NCBI GenBank assembly: GCA_004762125.1
Contig: SIHQ01000019.1
Coordinates: forward strand, 1 to 49,200
DNA: 49,200 nt
Source of the DNA: Oceanospirillales bacterium
GTDB lineage: Bacteria; Pseudomonadota; Gammaproteobacteria; Pseudomonadales; Endozoicomonadaceae
Direction of reading: 5' to 3'
Position numbers and translations under genes: made by a program. This document shows, one piece after another, positions 19,219 to 28,938 of this stretch. The notes under the pieces were generated by a model. It ran no database searches. It saw only the letters and a list, made by a program, of their open reading frames with translations, and was not told the DNA's origin. How positions within the stretch are numbered: position 1 is the first letter of the stretch; every line of letters begins with the position of its first letter.

Positions 19219-20697
19219 TTAACGACGAGCCTTCTGTTTTTTATTTTTACCGTTGTCTTTTTTCTTACTTTTCAGCTCAATGGTACGACGCTTGTGAGTC
19301 ACTTTACGCTCACCGTCACCATGACTCTTCTTATGAACCGCCTTACGCTCGGCAAAAGGGTTCTCGGAAGAACGAAATTCAATTCGAATCGGCGTACCCT
19401 TGATCTTCAACACCTTACGAAAAGTGTTTTCCAGGTAACGTTTATAGGAAGCCGGAACGGCTTCTGTCTGGTTACCGTGAATGATGATCGTTGGCGGATT
19501 CATTGCTCCAGCGTGACAGTAGCGCAGCTTAATACGATGGTTACGAACCAAAGGCGGTTGGTGAATTTTGACCGCATCTTCCAGAATTCGAGTCAGTTGG
19601 TTGGTGGATAACTTCTTTGTTGCACACTCATAAGCTTCATCAATGGACTCATACAAATGGCCAACATTGGTACCGTGCTTGGCAGAAATCATATGAATAC
19701 GGGCAAAGTTGATGAAGTCCAGACGACGGGACAGCTCTTCCTTCACCTTCTTACGCTCTTCGTCCTTCATGCCGTCCCATTTATTGACAGCAAGAACGAC
19801 GGCACGCCCGGTTTCCAGAATAAAGCCCAGCAGATGCAAGTCCTGCTCCACAATACCTTCATGAGCATCCAACACCAGTACAACAACATTAGCGTCTTCG
19901 ATAGCCTGAAGGGTTTTGATAACCGAAAATTTCTCGGCAATCTCATGAACCTTACCTCTGCGGCGAACACCCGCAGTGTCGATCAGGGTATAGTCCTGCC
20001 CCAAGCGCTCATAAGGAATATAAATACTGTCACGGGTTGTTCCAGCCTGATCATAAACAATGACACGGTCTTCACCGAGAAGGCGATTAACCAGTGTGGA
20101 TTTACCTACATTCGGGCGACCCACAATACCGATTTTGATACCACGCGCTTTTTTCTCTTCATCCTCTTCTGCTTCTGCAAGCGCTTCAGCTTCTTCAGCG
20201 GTCAAACCTGTCGCTTTCTCCAGCACATCCTCGATCATGTTGCGTACGCCACGACCGTGAACCGCTGCAATATGAAAAGCTTCGCCAAAGCCCAGTACCG
20301 CAAAATCAGCTTCAGCCTGATCAGCATCGACGGTATCTGTTTTATTCAGAACAAGCTTAAAGTTCTTGCCTTTCTTACGCAGATGCAAGGCAATCATTTC
20401 ATCAGCAGCGGTCAGACCAGCACGGGCATCGACCATAAACAGAACAATGTCTGCTTCTTCAATAGCTGCCAGCGACTGCCCAGCCATAGCTGAGTCAATG
20501 CCCGCTTCATCACCACTGATACCACCGGTATCCACGACAATATAGGGTTGAGAACCCATTTTACCTTCACCGTACTTACGGTCACGGGTCAAACCGGCAA
20601 CGTTAGCTACCAGAGCATCCCTGGAACGGGTCAAACGATTAAACAGGGTAGATTTACCCACATTAGGGCGCCCTACCAGGGCAATAACAGGAACCAT
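19219..20697 (-). CDS. der: Ribosome assembly GTPase Der (EngA)
   Basis: A 492-residue tandem-GTPase protein required for 50S subunit maturation. Two P-loops read GRPNVGKS, at residues 9-16 and 193-200, each followed by DTGG/DTAG switch II and NKTD/NKWD motifs. An acidic linker separates the G domains, and a KH-like domain is C-terminal. The very basic tail (last 35 residues, mostly Lys/Arg) is common in gammaproteobacterial Der. ATG 20697 is preferred over GTG 20712 because GGAAG lies eight bases upstream and the Met-Val-Pro-Val start fits the family. It follows bamB, with a terminator between. Confidence 0.96.
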   Translation of the reverse strand: MVPVIALVGRPNVGKSTLFNRLTRSRDALVANVAGLTRDRKYGEGKMGSQPYIVVDTGGISGDEAGIDSAMAGQSLAAIEEADIVLFMVDARAGLTAADEMIALHLRKKGKNFKLVLNKTDTVDADQAEADFAVLGFGEAFHIAAVHGRGVRNMIEDVLEKATGLTAEEAEALAEAEEDEEKKARGIKIGIVGRPNVGKSTLVNRLLGEDRVIVYDQAGTTRDSIYIPYERLGQDYTLIDTAGVRRRGKVHEIAEKFSVIKTLQAIEDANVVVLVLDAHEGIVEQDLHLLGFILETGRAVVLAVNKWDGMKDEERKKVKEELSRRLDFINFARIHMISAKHGTNVGHLYESIDEAYECATKKLSTNQLTRILEDAVKIHQPPLVRNHRIKLRYCHAGAMNPPTIIIHGNQTEAVPASYKRYLENTFRKVLKIKGTPIRIEFRSSENPFAERKAVHKKSHGDGERKVTHKRRTIELKSKKKDNGKNKKQKARR

Positions 20698-20830
20698 ATT
20701 TTTCACTTCCACTCACTGCCGATACTGCCCGGCAGTGATCTGTCTTCCGTCATGGCTCCGGCCAGCAGTAACAAGCCATTAACGTCTAATTTATAACCCG
20801 ATGTCGTTTATTAACAACACCTTGAAACAG

Positions 20831-20861
20831 AAAAAGGGCTGAACCCGTTCGGGTTCAGCCC
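20831..20861 (-). terminator. Intrinsic terminator after bamB
   Basis: An 11-bp perfect stem (gggctgaaccc 20836-20846 with gggttcagccc 20851-20861) is followed on the minus strand by five T. It separates bamB from der, so der probably also has its own promoter in the 200-base gap. Confidence 0.8.
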
Positions 20862-20900
20862 ATCTATTCAAATGATCCTTGTGGATCAGCTAAATCGGTA

Positions 20901-22055
20901 TTACTTCTGCTTGAGTGCTGTTAACTCACCACTAGCATTCAACACATACAAATAGTCACCCGCTACGGTCAGTGGCGCTTTGATAGCACCGCTTACCTTG
21001 TACCGACCTGCAAGAGCACCATCAACCTGAGACATCAGATGTACATAGCCTTCCAAATCTCCAACCGCAACATAGCTGCTATAAGTTGCCGGAGCTGTCA
21101 GTTGACGATACTCCAGCTTGTCCTGACGCCAGCTAACAGCGCCGGATCGTTGATCCAGCGAACTGACATAGCTGTTTTCATCAGTCAGGTACAAAGAACC
21201 AAAACCTTCAGAAATCGTTTTGTAACTGGACAGCTCTCGAGTCCATTTAACACGCCCGGAATACTTATCCATGGCGGCTGCATTACCCTGGAAACTAACC
21301 AGAAAAATACTGTCACCGACAATCAGAGGCTGAGCCTTGATGTCCACCATACGCTCCAGCTCAGAGGTTCCCTTGGGAATAGAAACCCGACTAGACCACA
21401 GTGGTGCACCATCAGAAATACGGAACGCTTTGGCTTCGCCATTGGAAAGACCAACAAAAACGGCCTCACCTTCGATACGAGGAGTACTGGAACCGCGCAA
21501 TGTCAGTGCAGGTTGTAGATTTTCCTGACGCCACAGCTGCCTGCCATCTTTCGCATCATAAGCCGCAACGGTATCGTCGATAGACTGAACAATCACAGTC
21601 TGGCCATTGGTTTGAGGAGAGGAAATCACTTCACTGCTGACCTGAATATTCCACAACAGATTACCATCGTTTTCCTTCAGGGCCAGCATTCTACCGTCAA
21701 GTGTTCCTAGCAATAACATTCCTGCATCTGCAGTAATACCACCACCCACTTTCACCTTGAGTTCCTTGCTCCAAAGCACCTTACCGGTTTCCCGGTTCAG
21801 AGCTGTGACATTTCCTTCAGTACCTACGGTGTAGATGACTTCTCCGGAAATAGACGGCACAAGACGCTCAAGACTGCCTTTGCTTCCTTCACCAATATCT
21901 CTGGACCATACTTCGGTCAACTGAATATCAGCCTTTAATTCAGTCAGGCTTTTTGGTTTACGCACTTCTTCCTCATCGGAAGAAAACATGCTGCAAGCCG
22001 TCACACTCATAGCCAGTGCAACAACCAGTGTCAGCCGGCAAATCCTCTCCATCAT
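20901..22055 (-). CDS. bamB: Outer membrane assembly lipoprotein BamB
   Basis: A 384-residue beta-propeller lipoprotein of the BAM complex, which inserts beta-barrel proteins. The signal peptide ends in the lipobox VTAC, with Cys21 the lipidated residue. PQQ-like WD repeats fill the mature part (for example GKVLWSKEL, GNLLWNIQV, GRQLWRQENL, GAVSWRQDKL), about eight blades. Length agrees with E. coli BamB (392). It starts four bases after yfgM ends, so the two are translated from one message. Confidence 0.95.
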   Translation of the reverse strand: MMERICRLTLVVALAMSVTACSMFSSDEEEVRKPKSLTELKADIQLTEVWSRDIGEGSKGSLERLVPSISGEVIYTVGTEGNVTALNRETGKVLWSKELKVKVGGGITADAGMLLLGTLDGRMLALKENDGNLLWNIQVSSEVISSPQTNGQTVIVQSIDDTVAAYDAKDGRQLWRQENLQPALTLRGSSTPRIEGEAVFVGLSNGEAKAFRISDGAPLWSSRVSIPKGTSELERMVDIKAQPLIVGDSIFLVSFQGNAAAMDKYSGRVKWTRELSSYKTISEGFGSLYLTDENSYVSSLDQRSGAVSWRQDKLEYRQLTAPATYSSYVAVGDLEGYVHLMSQVDGALAGRYKVSGAIKAPLTVAGDYLYVLNASGELTALKQK

Positions 22056-22059
22056 TCCC

Positions 22060-22731
22060 TTAGCCCTCGGCGGTCTTTACCGCAAGATCATCCAGCTTGA
22101 ATTGCAACAGTGGTCGAGCTTCACCATTAACCTGAGCTGCATCCAGCGCTTTCTGGTAAGCCACTCTGGCGCTGTCTCTGTCACCTTTGGCCAACAGAGC
22201 ATCACCACGAACCGCTTCAACAGTTGCGACAAAAGAAGCATCAGAGCTGGCTGCTGCCAGAACATCCAGTGCGGCCTGGGCATTATCCGCTGATTGACTC
22301 AGCAGCACACGAGCCAGACGAGTGCGAGCCAGCAGTTCGGTTTCCAGATCGGTTTTCTGATCCACAACCCACTGAAGATTAATCCGCGCTCCATCCAGGT
22401 CATTATCCTGAACCTGAATTTTGGCCTGCTGCAACATTGAAAAGGCCGTATAGCGGGAATCACTAAAATCGGCTTTCAGCGTTTCAGCAACATGCTGCAC
22501 GGTAGACTTTTGCTGTTCAGTCAGAACCTGTCCCTGAGCACTGGCAGAAGCATCCAGAAGACTCTGGTACAACTGTGAAGCAGCCGCAGCTGTTTCTAAT
22601 TGATTCTGCTTATAAGCTTTGTAACCAAAAACGGCTACCAGGGTAATAACAACGCCGGCAATGATTGGCTTGCCATACTCTTGCCAAAGGTGCTTAAGTT
22701 GTTCAACTTCTTCTTCGTCTGTACGACTCAC
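22060..22731 (-). CDS. yfgM: YfgM family protein (SecYEG-associated TPR protein)
   Basis: A 223-residue inner membrane protein with a short cytoplasmic N-terminus rich in Glu (SRTDEEEVEQLKHLW), one transmembrane helix at about 23-40 (IIAGVVITLVAVFGYKAY) and a periplasmic TPR-like domain. In E. coli it binds SecYEG and the chaperone PpiD and helps periplasmic folding. It lies in the conserved hisS-yfgM-bamB-der order, 95 bases after hisS. Confidence 0.9.
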   Translation of the reverse strand: MSRTDEEEVEQLKHLWQEYGKPIIAGVVITLVAVFGYKAYKQNQLETAAAASQLYQSLLDASASAQGQVLTEQQKSTVQHVAETLKADFSDSRYTAFSMLQQAKIQVQDNDLDGARINLQWVVDQKTDLETELLARTRLARVLLSQSADNAQAALDVLAAASSDASFVATVEAVRGDALLAKGDRDSARVAYQKALDAAQVNGEARPLLQFKLDDLAVKTAEG

Positions 22732-22825
22732 TCATTCTCTCCTGAATCCAGAACTTCAGAGGTTACTATCAATATTTGAAATGATTCGACCGCCAGCTTC
22801 AATCTGAAGCCAACGATCGTATTTA

Positions 22826-24094
22826 CTATTTTTTCAGAAAGCTGACAGCTTCTGCTATCGACATGGTGACCTGCTCACCATCACTGGTCAATGGCTTAAT
22901 AGACACCTGTCGGGCCACCAGCTCATCTTCACCAATGATCAAAGCAAAATCGGCACCGGAGTTAAAGGCACGTTTCATTTGCCCTTTAAAGCCACCACCA
23001 CAATTCACCATCATTTTCAGTTCTGGCAAACCATTGCGAATCTCTTCCAACATTGGCATTGCTTTACCACTGACACCTTCACCACGGGTAACCACCGCTA
23101 CATCCACAGTCTTGTTAACAGACTCGGGAATCAGTTCCAGAGTTTCCAGCATCAGCACCAGACGCTCAACACCCATGGCGAAACCAATAGCGGGCGTTGC
23201 TTTGCCACCTAGCATTTCTACCAGCGCATCATAGCGTCCACCGCCACAGACGGTACCCTGAGCACCCAAACTGTCCGTAATCCACTCAAACACCGTCTTG
23301 CTGTAGTAGTCCAGACCTCGCACCAAGCGAGGATTCACTACATATTCAATACCGGCTGCATCGAGAATATCACGCAGTTGTTGAAAGTGTTCCGCCGATT
23401 CCTGATCCAGGTAATCCTGCATCATCGGAGCATCGGCGACAATCTCCTGAGTCCGCTCATCCTTACTGTCGAGAATACGCAGTGGGTTGATACTCAGGCG
23501 ACGCTTACTGTCTTCGTCCAGCTCGTTTTCATACTGGCTCAAATAGATCACAAGCGCTTCACGATAAGAAGTGCGTGCCTCCAGTGTACCCAATGTATTG
23601 AGTTCGAGACGAACGTGCTTATTAATACCCAGCTCTTTCCAGAGTCGAGCGGTCAGCAGAATCAGTTCAGCATCAATATCAGGACCGGCCATACCAAAAG
23701 CTTCCACACTGAACTGGTGGAACTGACGGTAACGACCTTTCTGGGGACGTTCATAACGAAACATCGGCCCCATGGTCCAGAGACGCTGGGTTTGGTTGTA
23801 AAACAACCCGTGCTGAATACCGGCTCGAACAATCCCGGCTGTGCCTTCAGGTCGTAATGACAGACTCTCGTCATTACGATCCTTAAAGGTGTACATTTCT
23901 TTTTCAACAATGTCCGTACCCGCACCAATGCCGCGGCTGAACAGCGGGCTTGGCTCGACTATCGGCATACGAACTTCACAATAGCTGTAAGCTGCCATTA
24001 AATCTCGAAGTCGGATCTCCAGATATTGCCAGGCAGGGCTCTGCTCAGGCAGGAGATCGTTCATACCGCGAATGGCTTGGAGTTGTTTGGCCAA
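22826..24094 (-). CDS. hisS: Histidyl-tRNA synthetase
   Basis: A 422-residue class II aminoacyl-tRNA synthetase. Motif 2 is [17 protein letters not shown], the histidine-specific motif is [15 protein letters not shown], and motif 3 is [13 protein letters not shown]. The C-terminal anticodon-binding domain is at about residues 325-422. Length agrees with E. coli HisS (424). The gene is normally preceded by ispG in this cluster, but here only 127 bases separate it from rodZ and ispG is absent. Confidence 0.97.
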   Translation of the reverse strand: MAKQLQAIRGMNDLLPEQSPAWQYLEIRLRDLMAAYSYCEVRMPIVEPSPLFSRGIGAGTDIVEKEMYTFKDRNDESLSLRPEGTAGIVRAGIQHGLFYNQTQRLWTMGPMFRYERPQKGRYRQFHQFSVEAFGMAGPDIDAELILLTARLWKELGINKHVRLELNTLGTLEARTSYREALVIYLSQYENELDEDSKRRLSINPLRILDSKDERTQEIVADAPMMQDYLDQESAEHFQQLRDILDAAGIEYVVNPRLVRGLDYYSKTVFEWITDSLGAQGTVCGGGRYDALVEMLGGKATPAIGFAMGVERLVLMLETLELIPESVNKTVDVAVVTRGEGVSGKAMPMLEEIRNGLPELKMMVNCGGGFKGQMKRAFNSGADFALIIGEDELVARQVSIKPLTSDGEQVTMSIAEAVSFLKK

Positions 24095-24221
24095 CTTCTA
24101 ACGTCCTCAATCCTCAACTGCAGCAAGATATCCAACAGTTGCGTCAATCACTCACGCGGCCCGAATAACGCACGACCCGCAAAATCGTCAACTATAACCT
24201 TTCCCCGCCTATGAGTACACG

Positions 24222-25214
24222 TTATCCGGCTTCAGATGCGTCCAGCACCAGGCTGGCCACCTTTTTTCCTGATTTGTTACTTATCACCCTATCTCTGCCA
24301 GCAAAATTCAGATTACTGACTCCGGCGATATTACCAAAACGAACAATAACTTTTTCAGGGACTTCCAGATCCAGAGTCGAACCGGGTTTCTGGACATCAG
24401 TATACAAAACGTCATTACTGAGGTTTTTAATTTGTATCCAGCACTCATCTGAAAAACTAACCAGCAGTTTAACCAACACATAAGCTGGCTCAATAGCACT
24501 TGGTTCAGATTTTTCTACCACCGCGATAACAGATTCAGGAGCCACTTCTTTGATCGCGTCTCTCTCGGAAGCAAGATCAGCAATAGTTTCCTGCTCCTTC
24601 ACCACCTTGGCCTGATCCAAAGGAATCTCAACAGGATCCGATGCTACAACGCCATCCACTGCAGTCGCTTCCCCAGATTGACTACCCGCATCAGTCTGGT
24701 CGAATTCGTATGAACCTTCAGCCGGTGACTCGATTGAGGCAGGAACCACTTGAGAAGATTCAATATCTTCTTGAACCGACTCTTCATCATTTCCTCTCCA
24801 GCCGTAATAGCTGATCACTCCGGCAATAATAATAGCCAGCAGTAATCCACCAAAAGCCAAAACAGGAGACATCGGGCGACGGTTGAAAAGCGGATTACCT
24901 TCTTTCAATCGCGGAGTTTCTGATCGGTCATCACCGGTAAAACGGTCAAAAGAATCAACCATCCCATCGGTATCAAGGCCAAGAATATTGGAATAGCTTC
25001 TTATCCAGCCTCTGGCAAATACCAAACCTGGCAATCGACTGTAATCACTATTTTCTATATCAACGAGATAGGATTCAGGCAGCTTCATCTGCCCGGCAAT
25101 ATCTCCAATAGTAAGACCGGCTTTCTCACGAGCTTGCCTGAGAAAATCACCCGGCTTTTGCTGGCTGGCAACAGAGTCTTTTGACTGCTGCCCAGCGGAC
25201 TGATCGGTACTCAT
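24222..25214 (-). CDS. rodZ: Cell-shape protein RodZ
   Basis: A 330-residue bitopic inner membrane protein linking MreB to the elongation machinery. The cytoplasmic HTH domain is at about residues 20-95 (FLRQAREKAGLTIGDIAGQM). One transmembrane helix spans about 116-139 (SPVLAFGGLLLAIIIAGVISYYGW). A low-complexity acidic periplasmic linker leads to a C-terminal DUF4115 beta domain at about 245-330 (VSFSDECWIQI). It follows pilF by 21 bases on the same strand and is probably cotranscribed. Confidence 0.93.
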   Translation of the reverse strand: MSTDQSAGQQSKDSVASQQKPGDFLRQAREKAGLTIGDIAGQMKLPESYLVDIENSDYSRLPGLVFARGWIRSYSNILGLDTDGMVDSFDRFTGDDRSETPRLKEGNPLFNRRPMSPVLAFGGLLLAIIIAGVISYYGWRGNDEESVQEDIESSQVVPASIESPAEGSYEFDQTDAGSQSGEATAVDGVVASDPVEIPLDQAKVVKEQETIADLASERDAIKEVAPESVIAVVEKSEPSAIEPAYVLVKLLVSFSDECWIQIKNLSNDVLYTDVQKPGSTLDLEVPEKVIVRFGNIAGVSNLNFAGRDRVISNKSGKKVASLVLDASEAG

Positions 25215-25235
25215 TACTGCTTACTCCAACCCGGA

Positions 25236-25961
25236 TCATCGAGTCGATGATGGATACAAACGCTCCAGCTGCAAAGAATAGCTGGCAGCGGCATTGTTAT
25301 CGCCATTGGCTTTGGCGAGTTTGATACCCAGTTTCAGGCTTTGTTCGTTCTGACCAGCCAAACGGGTAAAAACCTGATAATGCCCCCAGGCTTCTTTGGA
25401 CTTACCCTGCTCTTCCAGCATATTGGCCAGTTCCAACCGCGCTCTGACAAGATTACCATTCAGTTTCACGGCTCTTTCCAAATGCTGACGAGCCTGAGAC
25501 ATACGCCCTAAACTCTTCGACACCAGCCCCATATTTTCATAGGCACGACTGCGACTATCGTATTTTACATTGTCTGCTGCAATGGCAAACTGTCGGTAAG
25601 CTTCATTTAGTCTTCCCTGCCCGTAAAGAAAAGCACCGTAATTGTTATGAATTTCTGCAGCACTGGCTTTCAGTGATAACGCTTTTTTAAAGGCTTCATC
25701 CGCCAGACTGTTTTCACCCTGCACTTGATAAATCAAGCCAAGAGTGCCATAGGCCTCGGCAGAACTGGGATCAAGATCAATAGCACGATTGGCCGGTTTA
25801 ATCGCTCTTTCGGCATAGCCCTGCTGAACATAACCACGAGCCAATTCAAGATAGCTTTTCACAGCATGATTCGTATTGACAGTACGGTCGCCACTATTTG
25901 ACACACAGCCGGTAAGTAACACGGCAACACCCAGAAATAGCATTCTTAACATAACAACCAT
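25236..25961 (-). CDS. pilF: Type IV pilus biogenesis lipoprotein PilF/PilW
   Basis: A 241-residue TPR lipoprotein that helps the PilQ secretin localise and assemble. The lipobox LLTGC gives Cys19 as the lipidated residue. About six TPR units follow (AYGTLGLIYQVQGENSLADEAFKKAL and others). ATG 25961 is chosen because GAGGAG precedes it by four bases; an upstream in-frame TTG at 25973 overlaps that site, and ATG 25952 is a third possibility. It lies between rlmN and rodZ as in Pseudomonas. Confidence 0.93.
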   Translation of the reverse strand: MVVMLRMLFLGVAVLLTGCVSNSGDRTVNTNHAVKSYLELARGYVQQGYAERAIKPANRAIDLDPSSAEAYGTLGLIYQVQGENSLADEAFKKALSLKASAAEIHNNYGAFLYGQGRLNEAYRQFAIAADNVKYDSRSRAYENMGLVSKSLGRMSQARQHLERAVKLNGNLVRARLELANMLEEQGKSKEAWGHYQVFTRLAGQNEQSLKLGIKLAKANGDNNAAASYSLQLERLYPSSTR

Positions 25962-25982
25962 GCAGCTCCTCAAATTCAGGCT

Positions 25983-26009
25983 AAAAAAAAACGAAGCTCC
26001 TGGCTTCGT
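25983..26009 (-). terminator. Intrinsic terminator after rlmN
   Basis: A seven-bp stem (acgaagc 25991-25997 with gcttcgt 26003-26009) and five-base loop are followed on the minus strand by eight T. It lies between rlmN and pilF. Confidence 0.85.
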
Positions 26010-26028
26010 CTTTCAATCAATCAACCGA

Positions 26029-27177
26029 TCAGCCTGCGTCCAGCTGCCTGGCAGCCTGATAACGCTCACTGCGTCGAGTCTTATCGGCAACTTGGCCTAC
26101 CAGTTGGCCACATGCCGCATCGATATCATCACCGCGGGTCTTTCTTACAGTCACATTAAATCCACCCAGCTGCAAGCTTTCCTGGAAGCGACGCACTGCA
26201 TTACCACTGGGACGCTCATAACCGGAATGCGGGAATGGATTAAAAGGTATCAAGTTAATCTTGCAGGGCACGTTTTTCAACAGTACTTGAAGCTCTTCAG
26301 CATGTTCCAGATGATCGTTCACACCGGCCATCATAGCGTACTCAATGGTCACTACACGCTTGTCGCGAAGGCCACTCATATACTGATCGACAGCATCAAG
26401 CAACTCTGCCAGCGGATACTTGCGATTGATAGGCACCAGAGTGTTACGCAACTCATCATTGGGGGCATGCAAAGAAACCGCCAGAGAAACATCGGTATAC
26501 TCGCCCAGTTTTCTAAGAGCTGGCACTACACCCGAAGTACTCAGCGTTACACGACGCTTGGACAAGCCATAACCAAAGTCGTCCATCATCAGATTCATGG
26601 AATCGACGACGTTATCAAAATTCATCAGGGGTTCGCCCATACCCATCATTACAACATTAGTGATGGAGCGATCCATTTTGGCAGGTACATTATTCAGGTG
26701 TTTCGCGGCAATCCAGACCTGGCCAATAATTTCAGCCACGGTCAGATCGGAGTTAAAACCCTGTTTACCCGTAGAACAAAAACTGCAATCAAGGGAACAA
26801 CCTGCCTGGGAAGACACACACAAAGTGCCACGTTTGCCGTCAGGAATATAAACCGTTTCTACACAGCTACCACTGGTGACACGGACAACCCATTTACAGG
26901 TACCATCCGTAGAGAAAGCACTGCTGACGACTTCTGGGCCACGAATCTCAGCGATCTTTTTCAGTTTTTCTTTCAGTGCTTTGCTGACATTACTCATTTC
27001 ATCAAATTCAGACACACCAAAGTGATGAATCCACTTCAATATCTGAGTAGCACGGAATTTTTTCTCACCGATACTGAGGAAGAACTCAATCATCTTCTCC
27101 TGAGAAAAATCCAGCAGATTGATTTTTGGTTCTTGTGCAGGCTCCGAAACGGAACTGACGGTGATTAAATCGGACAT
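26029..27177 (-). CDS. rlmN: Dual 23S rRNA (A2503-C2)/tRNA (A37-C2) methyltransferase RlmN
   Basis: A 382-residue radical-SAM methyltransferase that makes m2A at 23S A2503 and tRNA A37. The iron-sulfur cluster cysteines are Cys127, Cys131 and Cys134 ([10 protein letters not shown]). A conserved catalytic cysteine pair is expected; the C-terminal one is in [10 protein letters not shown]. Length matches E. coli RlmN (384). The N-terminal 18 residues are variable. It lies between ndk and pilF with a strong terminator on each side, so it is likely transcribed alone. Confidence 0.96.
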   Translation of the reverse strand: MSDLITVSSVSEPAQEPKINLLDFSQEKMIEFFLSIGEKKFRATQILKWIHHFGVSEFDEMSNVSKALKEKLKKIAEIRGPEVVSSAFSTDGTCKWVVRVTSGSCVETVYIPDGKRGTLCVSSQAGCSLDCSFCSTGKQGFNSDLTVAEIIGQVWIAAKHLNNVPAKMDRSITNVVMMGMGEPLMNFDNVVDSMNLMMDDFGYGLSKRRVTLSTSGVVPALRKLGEYTDVSLAVSLHAPNDELRNTLVPINRKYPLAELLDAVDQYMSGLRDKRVVTIEYAMMAGVNDHLEHAEELQVLLKNVPCKINLIPFNPFPHSGYERPSGNAVRRFQESLQLGGFNVTVRKTRGDDIDAACGQLVGQVADKTRRSERYQAARQLDAG

Positions 27178-27188
27178 TTTTTTACCTC

Positions 27189-27236
27189 AAAAAATTACAG
27201 GGTCGCTGACCTGTTCTTCCCACAAATCAGCGACCC
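27189..27236 (-). terminator. Intrinsic terminator after ndk
   Basis: A ten-bp perfect stem (gggtcgctga 27200-27209 with tcagcgaccc 27227-27236) is followed on the minus strand by AA then six T (27189-27194). Confidence 0.85.
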
Positions 27237-27247
27237 CGCAATTTTAC

Positions 27248-27679
27248 TTATCGTGTGCGCGGGCAGATTTCTTCGCTTTCGAAGAAGTAAGCCACTTCAC
27301 GCGCAGCAGATTCCACAGAGTCGGAACCATGTACTGCATTCTCGTCAATGGTTTGAGCGAAGTCAGCGCGGATAGTACCTGCAGCTGCCTCAGAAGGGTT
27401 AGTAGCACCCATCAGATCACGGTGAGCCAACACGGCATTTTCACCTTCCAGAGTGGAAACCACAACCGGACCAGACGTCATAAAAGCGACCAGATCTTTA
27501 AAGAAAGGACGTTCTTTATGTTCAGCGTAAAAGCCTTCAGCTTTTTCCTGACTCAGGTGAGTCATCTTGGAAGCAACAACCTTCAGACCATTGCTTTCGA
27601 AACGGCTGTAAATCTCGCCGATTACGTTCTTGGCTACGGCATCTGGTTTGATGATAGATAAAGTGCGTTCTACGGCCAT
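27248..27679 (-). CDS. ndk: Nucleoside diphosphate kinase
   Basis: A 143-residue enzyme that transfers the gamma phosphate between nucleoside triphosphates and diphosphates. The catalytic histidine is His117 in NAVHGSDS. Lys11 (IIKPDAV) and the Arg/Thr nucleotide-binding residues are in place. Length equals E. coli Ndk. GGAGAG precedes the ATG. Ndk upstream of rlmN is the usual order in gammaproteobacteria. Confidence 0.97.
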   Translation of the reverse strand: MAVERTLSIIKPDAVAKNVIGEIYSRFESNGLKVVASKMTHLSQEKAEGFYAEHKERPFFKDLVAFMTSGPVVVSTLEGENAVLAHRDLMGATNPSEAAAGTIRADFAQTIDENAVHGSDSVESAAREVAYFFESEEICPRTR

Positions 27680-28016
27680 TACAACTCTCCAATTTTTAGT
27701 TGTTTTTTCCGGTTTCGATGCGATTGATTATTCAACCACCCCTGAGACCGAATTTATAATTTATGTTGTTCTCTCCAGAAACCACCCCCGGTCACTGGAA
27801 AAGTATGGTGCGCATTGTAAACGATCGTTTCTCCAGTGTCAGGCCTCAAACAACAAAAGCCGTATAACTACTATTCTGATCTGAATCAACAGAATATTTT
27901 TATATAAATCAATACATTGACACTAATCAACAAGGGACAGTCGATCAAGATTCATCCACTGGATACAAAACTGCCGGCATAAAGCCGGCAGCAGAAAACG
28001 ACCTAATCAGCAATGA
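27680..28016. other. 337-base gap between secF and ndk
   Basis: It holds the secF terminator at its left end and must contain the ndk promoter. On the minus strand TTGATT then TATACG with a 17-base spacer, about 190 bases before ndk, is a weak candidate. No gene or RNA is apparent. Confidence 0.5.
27967..27991 (-). terminator. Intrinsic terminator after secF
   Basis: An eight-bp GC-rich perfect stem (ctgccggc 27971-27978 with gccggcag 27984-27991) and five-base loop are followed on the minus strand by four T. It ends the yajC-secD-secF unit. Confidence 0.8.
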
Positions 28017-28937
28017 TCAAGGCATTCCATCTTCTAAATCTTCCTTAACAGGAATAATCAGATCTTCACGGCTGATTTTCATGTAAAGCAGGATATTAGA
28101 AGCAATATAAATGGAGGAGTATGTACCCACACCTACACCAACGATCAAGGCAGTTGCAAAGCCCTTAATCATTTCGCCACCAAAAAGGTACAACGAAATC
28201 AATACCATCAAAGTAGTACCGGATGTAGCCAGGGTACGCCCTAAAGTCTGGGTCAGAGAAACATTAATAATCTCGTCTGGCTCGCCTTTGCGCAGCTTTC
28301 GAAAATTCTCTCGAACCCGGTCATAAACGATAATAGTATCGTTCAAGGAGTAACCCACCACCGCAAGAATCGCAGCCAGCACCGTCAAGTCAAACTGCAA
28401 TTGAAGCAGGGCGAACAGACCCAGCACAATGATAGAGTCATGGGCCAAAGCCAATACTGCACCGACCGAGAACTTGAACTGAAAGCGGAAGGCGATATAC
28501 AGCATAACCATACCCAGCGCCATCAGCATACCCAGGCCACCCTGCTCACGCAGACGCTCACCCACCTGCGGACCAACAAACTCAACCCGCTTTACCTCAA
28601 TACTACCTTCGTAATTGGCATCCAGAATACCGGCTACTTTGTTACCAAGCGTCTGATCATCACCTGGGATACGAACCAACACATCTCGAACCGAACCGTA
28701 CTCCTGCACAACGGCATCAGAGTAACCTTCCGCTGACAGCTGATCACGAATGGCGCTGGTATCAGCAGACTTGTCATAAACCAATTCAATCAGGGTGCCG
28801 CCAGTGAAATCCAGCCCCCAGTTAATCCCATTCATTGCCAGCGTTGCGATAGAGCCAACAATCATCACCAGTGACAGCACCGTCGCGTAGGTGCGCAGGC
28901 GCATGAACTGAATCACTTTTTGTTCCATTGCACTCAC
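28017..28937 (-). CDS. secF: Protein translocase subunit SecF
   Basis: A 306-residue RND-type membrane protein that works with SecD to pull proteins through SecYEG using proton motive force. It has six expected transmembrane segments, the N-terminal GINWGLDFTGGTLIEL motif after TM1, and the conserved VGYSLNDTIIVYDRVREN in TM4-5. The C-terminal LYLFGGEMIKGFA segment is typical. It starts one base after the secD stop. Confidence 0.95.
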   Translation of the reverse strand: MSAMEQKVIQFMRLRTYATVLSLVMIVGSIATLAMNGINWGLDFTGGTLIELVYDKSADTSAIRDQLSAEGYSDAVVQEYGSVRDVLVRIPGDDQTLGNKVAGILDANYEGSIEVKRVEFVGPQVGERLREQGGLGMLMALGMVMLYIAFRFQFKFSVGAVLALAHDSIIVLGLFALLQLQFDLTVLAAILAVVGYSLNDTIIVYDRVRENFRKLRKGEPDEIINVSLTQTLGRTLATSGTTLMVLISLYLFGGEMIKGFATALIVGVGVGTYSSIYIASNILLYMKISREDLIIPVKEDLEDGMP

Positions 28938-28938
28938 C

